From Prosthecobacter debontii (GTDB lineage Bacteria; Verrucomicrobiota; Verrucomicrobiia; Verrucomicrobiales; Akkermansiaceae), in NCBI GenBank assembly GCA_945869465.1, contig CAMBPB010000004.1, positions 1-64,000 of the forward strand: a DNA stretch of 64,000 nucleotides, written 5' to 3'. Below, piece after piece: positions 1-9,343 of this stretch (positions are counted from its first letter, which is position 1; each line of letters begins with the position of its first letter). Both the position numbers and the translations under genes were made by a program. The notes beneath the pieces are model-generated. The model was not told where the DNA came from and did not search any database. It saw only the letters and a program-made list of their open reading frames with translations.

Positions 1-97
1 CGGGATCCACTTCGAGATCTGGAGCAAGGCGAACTTCGAAACCAAGCTGGAGATCGAGACCCGCGAAGAGGAAAACGACGATCTCGGCATTTTCTAA
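1..97 (+). CDS. mraZ: MraZ, C-terminal fragment (starts before window)
   Basis: Frame 2 reads GIHFEIWSKANFETKLEIETREEENDDLGIF*, a MraZ-like C-terminus, directly upstream of rsmH and the dcw cluster. Confidence 0.7.
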   Translation, partial: GIHFEIWSKANFETKLEIETREEENDDLGIF

Positions 98-242
98 ACA
101 CTCACCCACCACCCACCCAGCAGCAGCAATGTTGTTCACCCCACCAACTCTGGCACTTGAAGCGGTCCGCATACCGGCGGCTTTGGCCGTCGTCGCTCAG
201 GCGTCAGAGTTGGGACTCTTTTCATCCGGATGCGCCAATCAC

Positions 243-767
243 CTCGGGACAGGGATTGGCGCATCGTTGCAAACGGACGTCCGCTCCGCTTCTGGCGGCT
301 TGTCGGCGCGGCGTCCGGTGATTTTTTCGGCTGGGCGTTCGAAGTCTCTCGGGACAGAGCTTCTTTCGTCATTTGAAACGATGTGCCGCGCGGCTTCTGG
401 CTGGTTGTCCGCGCGGCCATCGCAAATTTTCCTCGATCTACAAAACGCCGGGCTCGGGACAGCACGGCGGTTTGTCAAAAATACGGACGTCCGCACCGCT
501 TCTGGCTGGTTGTCGGTGCGGCGTCCGGTGACTTTCATGGCTGGGCGTTCGAAGTTTCTCGGGACAGAGCTTCTTTCGTCATTTGAAACGATGTGCCGCG
601 CGGCTTCTGGCTGGTTGTCCGCGCGGCCATCGCAAATTTTCCTCGCTCTACAAAACGCCGGCCTCGGGACAGCACGGCGGGTTGTGAATCCCACGGATGT
701 CCGCACCGCTTCCGGCGGGTTGTCGGCGCAGGCACCCGCTGATTTTTCCGGGACCGCGGATGGCGGC
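243..767 (+). repeat. Five tandem copies of a 105-bp repeat (alternating B-A-B-A-B' types) with an embedded hairpin
   Basis: CTCGGGACAG begins at 243, 348, 453, 558 and 663 (exact 105-bp spacing); units at 348 and 558 differ at about 2 positions; each has an ~8-bp stem around CTTCTGGCTGGTTGT-like loop. Confidence 0.95.
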
Positions 768-1691
768 AGCTATCACCTGCCGGTGTTTCCGGCGGAGATC
801 GCCACCTGGATGGACACGGCCCCCGGCCGGTTCATCATCGATGGCACCCTCGGCGGCGGCGGCCACAGCGAGGTTTTTCTCAAGGCGGGCGCAACCGTGT
901 TAGGCATCGACCGCGACCCCGAAGCCCTCGCTCACGCGCGCGCGCGACTTGCGGGTTTCGGTGACCGTTTTTCCACGTGGGAGGGCAACTTCTCGGGTCT
1001 TCAGGAAATCCCCGGGATCCGGCATGGGGGACGGGCCGACGGCCTGCTGCTGGATCTCGGGGTTTCTTCCCGCCAACTCGATTCGGCCGTCCGCGGATTC
1101 TCGTTCATGCGCGATGGTCCGTTAGATATGCGGATGGGCCCGTCCAGTCCGCACACCGCTGCGGAAGTCGTCAACCAGTGGGCCGAGGCCGATCTGGTTC
1201 GCATTCTTTTTGAGTTTGGCGAGGAACCGAAGGCCCGGCGCATCGCCTCGGCGATCATCAAACAGCGGGCCGTTAGGAATTTCGAAACCACGCTCGAACT
1301 CGCCGACTGCATCGAAAAAGCCGTCGGCCGCCACGGCCGGACACATCCGGCAACGCGGGCGTTTCAGGCCATCCGGATGGCCGTCAACGAAGAGCTCGAA
1401 TCGCTCGCCGCCGCGCTCGCCGCCGTGCCATCCGTGCTCAAACCCGGCGCAAGGTTGTTAGTCATCACGTTTCACAGTCTGGAGGACCGGATGGTGAAAC
1501 GTTTCCTCCGGCATCGCTCCACGCCATTCAGCGACGATCCCGGGTGGCCCGAACCCCGGCCGAATCCGGACTTTCAGTTCCAGCTTCTTGCCCGCAAGGC
1601 CATCACACCCACCGCTGAGGAAATCTCCCTGAACCCGCGAGCCCGCAGTGCCAAACTGCGGGTTGCACGTCTTTTGGACCCCAAGCCATGA
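720..1691 (+). CDS. rsmH: 16S rRNA (cytosine1402-N4)-methyltransferase RsmH (MraW); start uncertain
   Basis: YHLPVFPAEIATWMDTAPGRFIIDGTLGGGGHSEVFL...; ORF track starts at 129 but RsmH homology begins around codon 770; TTG at 720 or GTG at 684 are plausible in-frame starts. Confidence 0.9.
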   Translation: MSAQAPADFSGTADGGSYHLPVFPAEIATWMDTAPGRFIIDGTLGGGGHSEVFLKAGATVLGIDRDPEALAHARARLAGFGDRFSTWEGNFSGLQEIPGIRHGGRADGLLLDLGVSSRQLDSAVRGFSFMRDGPLDMRMGPSSPHTAAEVVNQWAEADLVRILFEFGEEPKARRIASAIIKQRAVRNFETTLELADCIEKAVGRHGRTHPATRAFQAIRMAVNEELESLAAALAAVPSVLKPGARLLVITFHSLEDRMVKRFLRHRSTPFSDDPGWPEPRPNPDFQFQLLARKAITPTAEEISLNPRARSAKLRVARLLDPKP

Positions 1692-2029
1692 ACCACCGCC
1701 GCAACGAATCCCGCACCTCCGGTTTTCCCATTTTCGCGCTGCTTTTCGGCGCCGCAATCATTGCCGCGGGCGGAGTGCTCCATGTCTATTACAAGAACCG
1801 CCAGATCCAGATCACCCGGGAAATCGACGCGATGGATCGCCACGTCGAGCAATACCGGCTCGATATCCGCACCACCGAGATGCGCATGGACCAACTCCTC
1901 AACCGTTATGTCATCCGCAAGCAACTCGCTGAAAACGGGTCCACCTTGCACCCGATTTCCGTCGCCATTGTTGAAGAGATTAATCCCGTGACGTCTAACC
2001 GTCGAAGCGTCGCTTCCGCCGCACCCTAG
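1688..2029 (+). CDS. ftsL: FtsL-like bitopic division protein
   Basis: 113 aa, one N-terminal TM segment then coiled-coil-like region; between rsmH and ftsI. Confidence 0.65.
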   Translation: MNHRRNESRTSGFPIFALLFGAAIIAAGGVLHVYYKNRQIQITREIDAMDRHVEQYRLDIRTTEMRMDQLLNRYVIRKQLAENGSTLHPISVAIVEEINPVTSNRRSVASAAP

Positions 2030-2032
2030 CCC

Positions 2033-3958
2033 GTGAAATCCTCCTTTCAGACCCGTTGCATCATCCTGTGCTCGATCCTGGTGATCGGGCTCAGCCTGCT
2101 TTCGGGGAGATTGGTGCAGATCCAACTGGTGGACCGCCACCGCTATGCGGAAAGTTCCCGCAGGACTTTCCACCGCGTCGAGAAACTGCCGGCCGTCCGT
2201 GGCATGATCGTGGACCGTCGCGAGGAGCCGCTCGCGAAAAGCATTCCGGTCTCCACCGTGTATGTGGACAAGAACCATCTGTTGGATCCCAAACTCGCCA
2301 GCTATGGCCTCGCCTATCAGGAGGCCAGCGCGCAACCGGGATGGAACGATCTTGAACCCGGCGTCCAACGCAAGCGCATCAACGGACTGCGCGGTGAAAT
2401 CCTCACCCGGGATCCGGCCGAAGCCATCGTCAGCAAACACCTCGCCTACGCGGTCGGCGTGCTTGCCCGGCCACTCGGCATGCGCCGCGAGGAACTTCGC
2501 GCTAAAATCGAATCCAGCAAAGGCAAATGGGTGCCCATCGCCAAAGACCTGCCGGAAGATGTCGCCGACAATCTCCGCGAGGCGGTGGACAAACATTGGA
2601 TCCAGGGCTTCGAATTCCAGAACGCGATCAAACGTTGGTACACCGCCCCCAATCTAGCAACCCATCTCATCGGATTCACCGGTGAAGTCGAGGAAATCGA
2701 CGACAACGGAAAACCCGCAACCCGGGTGCTCGGCCGCTTCGGCGTGGAGGCGTCAATGGAGGAATACCTCGCCGGCCGCGACGGATGGCGCGAACATTGC
2801 CGCGACGCCCGCGGCCTGGTGGTGCCCGGGAATTCCGCAAGTTTGCTCCCGCCTCGCGCCGGACTCAACGTGCAACTCACGATCGATATGGGCCTCCAGG
2901 CGATCATCGAGGAGGAAATGGACGCCTGCCTTGAGGAATACAAATCGGTTCGCGGGGCGGTGGTTCTAATGGATCCGAAAACCGGTGAGATCCTCGCCAT
3001 GGCCAGCCGCCCGCACTTCGATCTCAACCACAAGGACGATGTCGCGAAAAACGGTTTCAATTTCGCGATCCAGGCGGTCTATGAACCGGGTTCGACGTTC
3101 AAGGTCGTGGCAACTTCGGGCGTGCTCAACGAAGGCCTGGCGACTCCGCTCACCTCGGTTTACTGCCACAATGGGAATTTCGTGGAAGGAAAAATCCGAG
3201 TGCCGGACCACCACCCCTATGGCAGCCTGACACTCGCGGGCGTGCTGATCAAATCCAGCAACATTGGCGCCTACAAGTTTGCCCGCCAGCTCGGTGCGAA
3301 ACGGTTTTTCGACTACGCGCACAAGTGGGGCTTTGGCCGCAAGACGGGCGTCCTGCTCAGCGGGGAAAGCTCCGGCATTGCCAGAAACACCGGCAACGCG
3401 GTGGACTTCTCGCGTGCCGCATACGGCTATGCGCTCAACGTGACGCCTTTGCAAATGGCTTGCGCCTACTCGGCGATCGCCGGTGATGGCAAACTGCTCA
3501 AACCCAAGATCGTCAAATCACTCGTCGCCAACGACGGCACGGTCGTCGAGACTTTTCCGACCCAGGTGGTTTCCGAAGTGATCAAACCGGCCACCGCCCG
3601 CATGATGCGCGAGGCCCTGCAAAAAGTAACGGAAACCGGCGGCACCGCCCTGCTTGCCGCGGTGCCCGGTTTCAAGGTCGCCGGCAAGACCGGCACCGCC
3701 AAACGGCACAATCCGAATGGCCGCGGCTACCTGGCTAACAGCTATACGGTTTCCTTCGCCGGAATGCTGCCCGCGCAGGACCCGGCCTTCGTCTGCGTGG
3801 TGGTCATCGATGATCCGCGCACCGACAAGGTTTCGCGTTATGGAGGCACCATCGCCGCCCCCGCTTTCGGGCGCATCGCGGCCCGCGCCGCAGCTTATAT
3901 GAATTTGCAACCCACGGAGCCCGTCACGCCTCCGCTCGCCACCGCCGCAGCCCGATGA
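2033..3958 (+). CDS. ftsI: Penicillin-binding protein 3-like transpeptidase FtsI
   Basis: GTG start; STFK, SSN and KTGT penicillin-binding motifs, dcw position. Confidence 0.92.
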   Translation: MKSSFQTRCIILCSILVIGLSLLSGRLVQIQLVDRHRYAESSRRTFHRVEKLPAVRGMIVDRREEPLAKSIPVSTVYVDKNHLLDPKLASYGLAYQEASAQPGWNDLEPGVQRKRINGLRGEILTRDPAEAIVSKHLAYAVGVLARPLGMRREELRAKIESSKGKWVPIAKDLPEDVADNLREAVDKHWIQGFEFQNAIKRWYTAPNLATHLIGFTGEVEEIDDNGKPATRVLGRFGVEASMEEYLAGRDGWREHCRDARGLVVPGNSASLLPPRAGLNVQLTIDMGLQAIIEEEMDACLEEYKSVRGAVVLMDPKTGEILAMASRPHFDLNHKDDVAKNGFNFAIQAVYEPGSTFKVVATSGVLNEGLATPLTSVYCHNGNFVEGKIRVPDHHPYGSLTLAGVLIKSSNIGAYKFARQLGAKRFFDYAHKWGFGRKTGVLLSGESSGIARNTGNAVDFSRAAYGYALNVTPLQMACAYSAIAGDGKLLKPKIVKSLVANDGTVVETFPTQVVSEVIKPATARMMREALQKVTETGGTALLAAVPGFKVAGKTGTAKRHNPNGRGYLANSYTVSFAGMLPAQDPAFVCVVVIDDPRTDKVSRYGGTIAAPAFGRIAARAAAYMNLQPTEPVTPPLATAAAR

Positions 3959-5454
3959 TACTCCGTGATCTTGTTTCCTGTCTTTCCCGAGTCACGGCTT
4001 CCGGCCCGTTGGACACGGATGTGTCCGCCCTCACCGCATCCTCGCGGGATGTCCAGCCCGGCGCGCTCTTTGCCGCCATCCGCGGCACTTCCATCGATGG
4101 CCATCGCTTCATCGGTGACGCGCTCGCCGCCGGAGCCAGCGTGATCCTCGCCGAAACCGCGCCTCCCGTGGATCTTGATCGGGCGCTCACCTGGCTGCAT
4201 GTGCCGGATAGCCGCGAGGCGCTCTCCAAGCTGGCCTCCACCCTGGCCGGCCATCCCTGGCGGGATCTTGCCATCGCCGGTGTCACCGGGACTAACGGAA
4301 AAACCACCACCGCTTTCCTGATCCACCACGTGATGAAGACCGCGTGGCACCGCGCAGGTTTGTTAGGAACGATCGTCGTCGATGACGGCGAGACGGCGGA
4401 ACCCGCCAGACACACCACGCCCGGCTCAATCGAACTGTCCGCGCTGCTAGGGCGGATGAAGAATCACGGTTGTCGCGGGGTGGCGATGGAGGTTTCCTCC
4501 CACGGCATCCATCAGAAACGGATTTCGGCGATCGGCTTCGATGCCTGCGTGTTCACCAACCTCACCCAGGATCACCTCGACTACCACGGCACGCTCGATG
4601 CCTACTATCAGGCGAAGGCGGATTGGTTCCATGCGCTCGCCGCCGATCCGCATGGGAAAAAACCGGTGGCGGTGATCAATGCCGACGATGCCAGCGGTGC
4701 GGACCTTGCCGCCTCGCTGGAGGGAAAAATGCCAGTCGTCCGCTTCGGTTTCGGGGTGCACTGCGGGTTTCGCGCCAACAATTTTCGCCAGAATGCACGG
4801 GGCATGGAGTTCGAGCTCGCCGCGAAGGGCAAAACCTATCTGGTCCGCGCGCCGCTCATCGGGCGTTTCAATGTGTATAACCTGCTGGCCGCGCTCGCCG
4901 CCGCCAATGCCTGCGGTATCCGTCCGCGGGAAGCCGTGGCCGCTTTGGCGAGCGCGCCGCAAGTGCCCGGCCGCATGGAAAACGTCGGCAATGCCGGCGG
5001 TGCCACCGTGTTTGTCGATTACGCCCACACTCCCGACGCGCTTGAAAACGCCTGCCGCACCCTCAAGGAACTGGGCCCGCGCCGCCTCATCACCGTCTTC
5101 GGCTGCGGCGGGGACCGCGACACCGGCAAGCGCCCGCTGATGGCGGCCGCCGCCGCCCGTCACAGCGACGCCTGCGTGATCACTTCAGACAACCCGCGCT
5201 CCGAGGACCCTCTAACCATCATCCGCGAAATCGAAGCCGGCATGCGCGGCATGGGCCACCTCAGCATCCCCGATCGCGCCGAGGCGATTTCCCATGCGGT
5301 CAAGAACGCTCTATCAGGCGACATCATTCTGATCGCCGGCAAGGGCCACGAAACGACCCAGCAGTTCGCGGATCGAACGATCGATTTCGATGACCGCAAG
5401 CACGCGGCCAAAGCGCTCCGCGAGCGTTCCCAATCCATTGCAGAGAACCGATGA
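3955..5454 (+). CDS. murE: UDP-MurNAc-L-Ala-D-Glu ligase MurE (DNPR motif suggests meso-diaminopimelate addition)
   Basis: GVTGTNGKTTTAFLI ATP site; TSDNPRSEDP motif; 4-bp overlap with ftsI. Confidence 0.95.
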   Translation: MILRDLVSCLSRVTASGPLDTDVSALTASSRDVQPGALFAAIRGTSIDGHRFIGDALAAGASVILAETAPPVDLDRALTWLHVPDSREALSKLASTLAGHPWRDLAIAGVTGTNGKTTTAFLIHHVMKTAWHRAGLLGTIVVDDGETAEPARHTTPGSIELSALLGRMKNHGCRGVAMEVSSHGIHQKRISAIGFDACVFTNLTQDHLDYHGTLDAYYQAKADWFHALAADPHGKKPVAVINADDASGADLAASLEGKMPVVRFGFGVHCGFRANNFRQNARGMEFELAAKGKTYLVRAPLIGRFNVYNLLAALAAANACGIRPREAVAALASAPQVPGRMENVGNAGGATVFVDYAHTPDALENACRTLKELGPRRLITVFGCGGDRDTGKRPLMAAAAARHSDACVITSDNPRSEDPLTIIREIEAGMRGMGHLSIPDRAEAISHAVKNALSGDIILIAGKGHETTQQFADRTIDFDDRKHAAKALRERSQSIAENR

Positions 5455-6815
5455 AACCCCTAACCGCACAGCAGATCGCGGAGATCCTCGGCGCGCCCGT
5501 CGCCGCGGGGCGATCCGCCGCGCTCGCGTCCGGCGGTGTTTCCACCGACACCCGCAGCCTGCCGCGCGGCTCGGTGTTTTTCGCCCTGAGAGGTGAGAAC
5601 TTCGACGGCGACCAATTCGCCAAAGCCGCGCTCGCCGCAGGTGCAGCAGTGGCCGTCGTTCACCGTTGGGAAGGAGAAGTTCCTGCCGATGCCGCGGTGA
5701 TTGTGGTGCCGGACACGCTGCTGGCCCTGCAGCGGCTCGCGTATTGGTGGCGGAAGCAGCTCGACATTCCCGTGGTGGCCATCACCGGTTCCAACGGCAA
5801 GACCACCACCAAGGACTTCACCACCGCCGTGCTCTCCCGGCGTTTCAATGTTTCCGCCACCCGGGGCAATCTGAACAACCACATCGGGGTTCCTCTAACG
5901 GTTCTTGCGGCGACTCCCGGGCACTCCGCCGCTGTCTGGGAAATGGGCATGAACCATTCCGGAGAAATCGCGCCGCTGTGTGAGATTGCCCGGCCGAAAT
6001 ATGGAATCATCACCAACATCGGCAACGCCCACATCGAGTTTTTAGGTTCGCGCGATGCCATCGCCGAGGAAAAGGGCACGCTTGCTCGCGCCCTACCGGC
6101 CGATGGAATTCTGTTCATCCCCGCGACCTGTGACTATCACGAATACCTCCGTCAGAGGACCAAGGGCACGCTCATTCCGGTTGGCAACGGCCGCGGCCTG
6201 GTGCGCGCGGAAGATCTTCGTCTTGAAGCGGAACGCACGATTTTCAATCTGGTCATCGAAGGCGAGGGGACAAGCGAAGTCTCGCTGCCCGTCCCCGGCA
6301 AGCACATGGTCACGAATGCCCTGCTAGCAGCCGGAGTGGGCTGGAAACTTGGCGTCCCAATCGCGGAAATCGCCGCCGGACTATCGACCGCTAAGCTCAC
6401 CAGCGGCAGACTCCACCGCTACGCGTGGCAGGGCGTCACGGTCATCGACGATACCTACAACGCAAACCCGGAATCAATGGCGGCCGCCATCGAAACGCTG
6501 GCTGACATGCCCCTTGGGAACGGTGCTCGCCGGATCATTGTGTTAGGCCGCATGGGCGAGCTGGGAACACATGCCTCCGCCGCCCACCTGCGTGTTGGCG
6601 AACTCGCCGCACAGAGCAATCTAGCGGTCATCGCCGTGGGTGAGGGTGCCGAGGGCATCGCCCGGGGCGCGAAGGACGCACCCTGGTTCGCGGTCCACGA
6701 AGACGCCGCCAAGTGGCTTGCCCGCGAGGCCAAACCCGGCGACGTGGTCCTGTTCAAGGGCAGTCGCAGCGCCAACGTCGAACGAGTCATGAACAACGCA
6801 TTCCCCCGAAACTAA
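5451..6815 (+). CDS. murF: UDP-MurNAc-tripeptide--D-Ala-D-Ala ligase MurF
   Basis: ITGSNGKTTTKDF; NANPESM motif; dcw order. Confidence 0.95.
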   Translation: MKPLTAQQIAEILGAPVAAGRSAALASGGVSTDTRSLPRGSVFFALRGENFDGDQFAKAALAAGAAVAVVHRWEGEVPADAAVIVVPDTLLALQRLAYWWRKQLDIPVVAITGSNGKTTTKDFTTAVLSRRFNVSATRGNLNNHIGVPLTVLAATPGHSAAVWEMGMNHSGEIAPLCEIARPKYGIITNIGNAHIEFLGSRDAIAEEKGTLARALPADGILFIPATCDYHEYLRQRTKGTLIPVGNGRGLVRAEDLRLEAERTIFNLVIEGEGTSEVSLPVPGKHMVTNALLAAGVGWKLGVPIAEIAAGLSTAKLTSGRLHRYAWQGVTVIDDTYNANPESMAAAIETLADMPLGNGARRIIVLGRMGELGTHASAAHLRVGELAAQSNLAVIAVGEGAEGIARGAKDAPWFAVHEDAAKWLAREAKPGDVVLFKGSRSANVERVMNNAFPRN

Positions 6816-8017
6816 TGCTTCCGGCACTGTACGATTTCTGGTTGAACGCATATGAGCGCGGTGATGCCTGGGCCGTAACCTGCCGGTTCCTCAACCTTTT
6901 CCAATACATCACCTTCCGCGCCGCCTGCGCCGGACTGCTGGCATTCATCCTGTCCCTTGTGATCGGTCCGCGGGTGATCCGCAAGCTGATCTCGCTCAAG
7001 GTCGGCCAACCGATCCGCACGGCCGAGGAAGTCCACAAACTCGCCGAATTGCACGGCGGCAAAATCGGCACGCCGACGATGGGTGGCGTGCTGATTCTAG
7101 GCACGGTGCTGGTTGCCACGCTGATCTGCGCCCGTCCGCTCAATCCCTTCGTCGCCGTCTGCGCCTGCACGATGGCGGCCTGCGGATTGTTAGGTCTCTG
7201 CGACGATTACAAGAAGGTGAAGGAAAAAAAATCCGACGGCATCAGCAGCCGGCGGAAATTGTTGTGGCAGCTCATCATCGCGCTGATTGCCGCCGCGTTC
7301 ATCTACTACAAACCGGAAATTTCCGGGATCGGCGCCAGCCCCGAGCAGATCGCCGCCGGTGACGTCGGCTTCAGCCTGGGGAAAAACAATCCCATTGGCA
7401 TCGGTTCGATTTGTTTTCCCCTTTTCAAAACCTCTCTCATCGATCTCGGATTGCTGGTCATCCCGTTTTTCACGCTGATCATTATCGGCTGCTCGAACGC
7501 GGTGAACCTCACCGATGGATTGGACGGACTCGCCACCGGCTGCACGATCAGCGCCGCGCTTTCCTACGCGCTGCTCGCTTATCTGGCAGGACATTACTTC
7601 ATGGCCGTCGAGTATCTGGTGATTCCCCACAATCTCTACGTGGGTGAACTCGCGGTATTCCTGATGTCCCTCGCGGGAGCCTGCTTCGGTTTCCTCTGGT
7701 TCAACTGCCATCCGGCCAAGGTCTTCATGGGAGACACCGGCTCGCTGGCGATTGGCGGAGCGCTCGGGACCGCGGCGATCTGCACCAAACAGGAACTCCT
7801 GCTCGTCATCATCGGCGGCATCTTCGTGATGGAGGCGATGTCCGTCATCCTTCAGGTGGGTAGTTTCAAGCTGCGCAAAAAGCGGATCTTCAAAATGTCT
7901 CCTATCCATCATCATTTCGAACTGCTAGGCTGGCATGAGAGTCAGGTGATCGTCCGATTCTGGATTCTCTCGATCATGCTTTCCCTGTTCGGCCTCGCCA
8001 TCCTCAAAATCGCCTGA
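6815..8017 (+). CDS. mraY: Phospho-MurNAc-pentapeptide transferase MraY
   Basis: Polytopic; GKIGTPTMGG, NLTDGLDGLA, FMGDTGSLA, HHHFE motifs; ATG overlaps murF stop. Confidence 0.95.
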   Translation: MLPALYDFWLNAYERGDAWAVTCRFLNLFQYITFRAACAGLLAFILSLVIGPRVIRKLISLKVGQPIRTAEEVHKLAELHGGKIGTPTMGGVLILGTVLVATLICARPLNPFVAVCACTMAACGLLGLCDDYKKVKEKKSDGISSRRKLLWQLIIALIAAAFIYYKPEISGIGASPEQIAAGDVGFSLGKNNPIGIGSICFPLFKTSLIDLGLLVIPFFTLIIIGCSNAVNLTDGLDGLATGCTISAALSYALLAYLAGHYFMAVEYLVIPHNLYVGELAVFLMSLAGACFGFLWFNCHPAKVFMGDTGSLAIGGALGTAAICTKQELLLVIIGGIFVMEAMSVILQVGSFKLRKKRIFKMSPIHHHFELLGWHESQVIVRFWILSIMLSLFGLAILKIA

Positions 8018-8023
8018 CCCCAC

Positions 8024-9334
8024 ATGAACCTTGCCGGAAAACACATCGCGATCCTCGGCGTCGGCCGCAGCGGCCGCGCGGCCGCGATGCTCGCCCTGCG
8101 CGAGGGCGCGCGGGTGTCGGCATGGGACCTGGCAGGCGCGGACGCCTTCGCCAACATGCCGGCCGGGGTGGAATGCCATCCGAACGCCACGGAAGAGCAG
8201 GGGAGCGGAGTGGCCTCGGATCTGCTGGTGATCAGCCCGGGCATCGACACCTTCGGGCATTACTCCACCGCCTTCTCGCGGCATGCCGGCGAGGTGATCG
8301 GCGAAGTCGAACTCGCGTCCCGTTTCTATCAGGGGAAAATCATCGGCATTACCGGCACCAACGGCAAGACCACCACCACCGAGTTGGTGGCCCGCATCCT
8401 GTCCCATGCCGGCTTTGACGGCACGCCCTGCGGCAATTACGGCACGCCCTTCGCCGAGGTGGTGATGCAGGCGAAACCGCCGGCCGCGGTGGCGCTCGAG
8501 CTCAGTTCGTTCCAACTCGAAACCATCCGCTCGCTGCATCCGGCGGTGGCGGTCTGGCTCAACTTCGCGCCCGACCACATGGACCGCTATCCGAGCGTGG
8601 CAACCTATCGCGGGGCGAAACTGCGGATCTTTGAAAACCTAACCGCACAGGACACCGCCGTCGTCCGCAGCGGTGAGGAGCTACCTCCGATCGCCGCGCA
8701 GATCGTGACGTTTTCCACCACGAATCCGCAGGCGGACTGGTTTTCCAACGGCCACGTCATTTTTCACAATGGCGAATCGTGGCTGGACCTCGATCACGAG
8801 ACCGGCCTGCGCGGTTTGCACAATGCGGAGAACACGATGGCGGCGTTGGCGGCTTGCCGCACGCTGGGTATTTCCGCGGACAAGATGCGCGAGGCGCTTC
8901 ACGGCTATGCCCCGCCGCCGCACCGCTGCGAACTCATCCGCACGCTCGACGGCGTTGAATACCTCAACGACTCGAAGGCGACCAATCTCCACGCGTTGGA
9001 AAGCGCGTTGCGCTCGCAGACCCGGCCGGTGGTCTTGATCGCCGGCGGCAAGGACAAGGGCCTCGATTACTCGCCGGTGGTTCCCCTGCTGCGCGATAAG
9101 GCGCTGGCGACGGTGACCTTCGGGCAGATCGCACGTCCGTTAGCCGCGCTGTTTTCCCACGCGGTTCCAAGTGAGTCGGTGGCCACCCTCGCTGATGCCG
9201 TCACCACCGCCCGCAGCCTCGCCCCCAGGGGATCCACCGTCCTGCTGTCTCCCGGCACTTCTTCGTTCGATCAATTTTCCGGCTACGAGCAACGCGGAAA
9301 CTCCTTCCGCGACCTCGTCCATCAACTTCGCTAA
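8024..9334 (+). CDS. murD: UDP-MurNAc-L-Ala--D-Glu ligase MurD
   Basis: ILGVGRSGRAAA N-terminus; ITGTNGKTTTTELVA; YLNDSKATN motif. Confidence 0.95.
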   Translation: MNLAGKHIAILGVGRSGRAAAMLALREGARVSAWDLAGADAFANMPAGVECHPNATEEQGSGVASDLLVISPGIDTFGHYSTAFSRHAGEVIGEVELASRFYQGKIIGITGTNGKTTTTELVARILSHAGFDGTPCGNYGTPFAEVVMQAKPPAAVALELSSFQLETIRSLHPAVAVWLNFAPDHMDRYPSVATYRGAKLRIFENLTAQDTAVVRSGEELPPIAAQIVTFSTTNPQADWFSNGHVIFHNGESWLDLDHETGLRGLHNAENTMAALAACRTLGISADKMREALHGYAPPPHRCELIRTLDGVEYLNDSKATNLHALESALRSQTRPVVLIAGGKDKGLDYSPVVPLLRDKALATVTFGQIARPLAALFSHAVPSESVATLADAVTTARSLAPRGSTVLLSPGTSSFDQFSGYEQRGNSFRDLVHQLR

Positions 9335-9343
9335 CCACTCGCC

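Noticed and set aside
965-985. parS-like TTTTCCACGTGGGAGG inside rsmH
   Set aside because: Only about 12 of 16 match to the TGTTCCACGTGGAACA-type consensus, one site, within coding sequence and far from parB.
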